A stretch of 64,000 nucleotides of DNA from UBA1535 sp002323775 (GTDB lineage Bacteria; Bacillota; Clostridia; Tissierellales; Sedimentibacteraceae): contig DAMAHZ010000009.1 of assembly GCA_031993545.1 (NCBI GenBank), positions 1-64,000 of the forward strand, in the 5' to 3' direction. Of the stretch, positions 63,095-64,000 are shown piece by piece; within the stretch, counting starts at the first letter, position 1, and each line of letters starts with the position of its first letter. The notes beneath the pieces are model-generated. The model had not been told where the DNA came from. It searched no databases and saw only the letters and a program-made list of their open reading frames with translations. The position numbers and the translations under genes are program-made.

Positions 63095-63865
63095 TTATTT
63101 TGTATCCTGATTATCTATAAATTCCTTGGCTAATTTTTTATAAGCTTCGCTTCCCTTTGATTTATCATCATATATGATTATAGGTTGTCCAAAGCTTGGA
63201 GCCTCTGCAAGTCTTATATTTCTTGGAATTACTGTTCGATATACTTTGTTTTTAAAGTATTTTTTAACTTCCTCTACTACTTGAATAGATAAGTTTGTCC
63301 TTCCGTCGTACATATTTAACAAAACACCTTCAACATCAAGCTCGGAATTTAAAGTTCTTTTGACTAATCTAATGGTTTCTATCAACTGTCCAACTCCCTC
63401 CAGCGAATAATATTCACACTGGATTGGAATTATGACTGTTTGTGATGAAGTCAAAGCATTTAAGGATAAAAGACCTAATGATGGAGGACAATCTATTATA
63501 ATAAAATCAAATTTGTCCTTTATTTTTTTAAGATGTTCTCTCAAGGTTCTTTCTCTTTCAACTGATGTAGCTAATTCTATCTCTGCTCCCCAAAGTTGAA
63601 TATTAGCCGGAACTACATATAAATTCTCAATTTCTGTTTTAACAATTGTTTTATTTATATCGTAGCCATTGATTAAAACATCATAAATAGTGAATTCTAC
63701 ATTGTTTTTATCAACTCCAAATCCACTTGTTGAGTTTGCTTGTGGGTCTATATCTATGCTTAACACTTTCTTACCTTCTAAAGCCAAGGCAGCACATAGG
63801 TTTACATTTGTTGTTGTTTTGCCGACACCGCCTTTTTGATTAAACACACTTATTATCTTAGCCAT
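63095..63865 (-). CDS. parA: Chromosome partitioning ATPase ParA (Soj)
   Basis: A 256-residue deviant Walker A ATPase: FNQKGGVGKTTTNVNL at the start, the Walker B-like IIIDCPPSLGLLSLNAL, and LNMYDGRTNLS. It acts with ParB and parS in origin segregation and replication control. The open frame starts at 63877, but MAKIISVFNQKGG at 63865 is the family start. AAAGGA lies 12 bases upstream. Confidence 0.97.
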   Translation of the reverse strand: MAKIISVFNQKGGVGKTTTNVNLCAALALEGKKVLSIDIDPQANSTSGFGVDKNNVEFTIYDVLINGYDINKTIVKTEIENLYVVPANIQLWGAEIELATSVERERTLREHLKKIKDKFDFIIIDCPPSLGLLSLNALTSSQTVIIPIQCEYYSLEGVGQLIETIRLVKRTLNSELDVEGVLLNMYDGRTNLSIQVVEEVKKYFKNKVYRTVIPRNIRLAEAPSFGQPIIIYDDKSKGSEAYKKLAKEFIDNQDTK

Positions 63866-63905
63866 GTTTACACACATTCCTTTCTTTTGTTAAAACAGCA
63901 TATCT

Positions 63906-64000
63906 TTACTTCAAGCTTTTCTTTGGTATTCTCACCTTTAGCTCTATAAATTCATCGGATTCCTGTTCTTCAAATTTTGCATCTATTCCGGTTTTCAAAA
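63906..64000 (-). CDS. C-terminal end of a probable Noc (nucleoid occlusion) protein
   Basis: The last 31 codons of a minus-strand gene that runs in from the right edge: it ends KFEEQESDEFIELKVRIPKKSLK. The ending in IPK-type residues after an acidic stretch, and the position directly before parA, fit Noc, a ParB relative usually found in this place. With so short a fragment the family call is tentative. Confidence 0.5.
   Translation of the reverse strand, partial: LKTGIDAKFEEQESDEFIELKVRIPKKSLK

Noticed and set aside
61770..64000. oriC or DnaA-box cluster near parAB
   Set aside because: No cluster of TTATCCACA-type boxes was seen; the origin is probably beyond the right edge.
1..64000. CRISPR arrays, rRNA genes, prophage
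   Set aside because: No regularly spaced short repeats, no rRNA-like sequence and no phage structural genes were found.

Overview
The window is AT-rich and has the gene content of an anaerobic, motile, fermenting low-GC Firmicute of the class Clostridia. Indicators are the noc/parA/parB cluster with parS sites, a serS T-box leader, a trimeric-type [FeFe] hydrogenase operon (hndABCD), an Fe-S L-serine dehydratase split into two genes, YedF, DUF951, YdbC, and AGGAGG-type ribosome binding sites. Peptostreptococcaceae or a relative is my guess from gene content only. The parAB end and four perfect parS palindromes place the right half close to the chromosome origin. I see no rRNA, CRISPR array, phage or transposase gene.

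Left part (1-9.3 kb): a gene cut by the window edge, then a minus-strand signalling block. It holds a membrane diguanylate cyclase, a PAS-GGDEF-HD-GYP protein, a chemoreceptor and a MalT/LuxR-type ATPase regulator. Two copies of a 19-bp dyad lie between the last two. From 9.3 to 15 kb come two small HTH genes, a ccdA-tlpA redox pair, ispE, and sdaAB-sdaAA-DUF1893. From 15.3 to 22 kb come an overlapping chemoreceptor pair, glyA and alr.

Middle (22-32.5 kb): a detoxification and stress region of short transcription units. It contains a Nim-like flavin protein divergent from a MocR regulator with a clear operator, a second PNPOx-fold protein, a MerR regulator with a 19-bp-spaced promoter leading a DUF6273 gene, two VOC proteins, tRNA-Arg(CCT) and tRNA-Val(GAC), a methyltransferase, Ada and an Old Yellow Enzyme homologue. 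An 86%-identical 190-bp non-coding element follows the second VOC gene and again follows the methyltransferase gene. At 31.8-32.5 kb lie a frameshifted small membrane protein gene and an unrecognised 45-residue peptide gene.

Right part (32.5-64 kb): origin-proximal housekeeping genes on the minus strand (D,D-carboxypeptidase, serS, ydbC, DUF951, yedF, cysteine desulfurase, cvpA, hndABCD, parB, parA, probable noc). They are interrupted at 38-55 kb by many small single-gene accessory units: four GNATs, two HD proteins, methyltransferase, kinase-like, nucleotidyltransferase, SMI1/KNR4, HEAT, amidinotransferase, cupin, Nif3-like, Ntn hydrolase. The four parS sites sit inside this accessory stretch. 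A sCache chemoreceptor and a 66-bp near-palindrome lie just downstream of the hydrogenase operon.

Several start codons were moved from the longest open frame to the ATG or GTG with a proper ribosome binding site; each case is noted.
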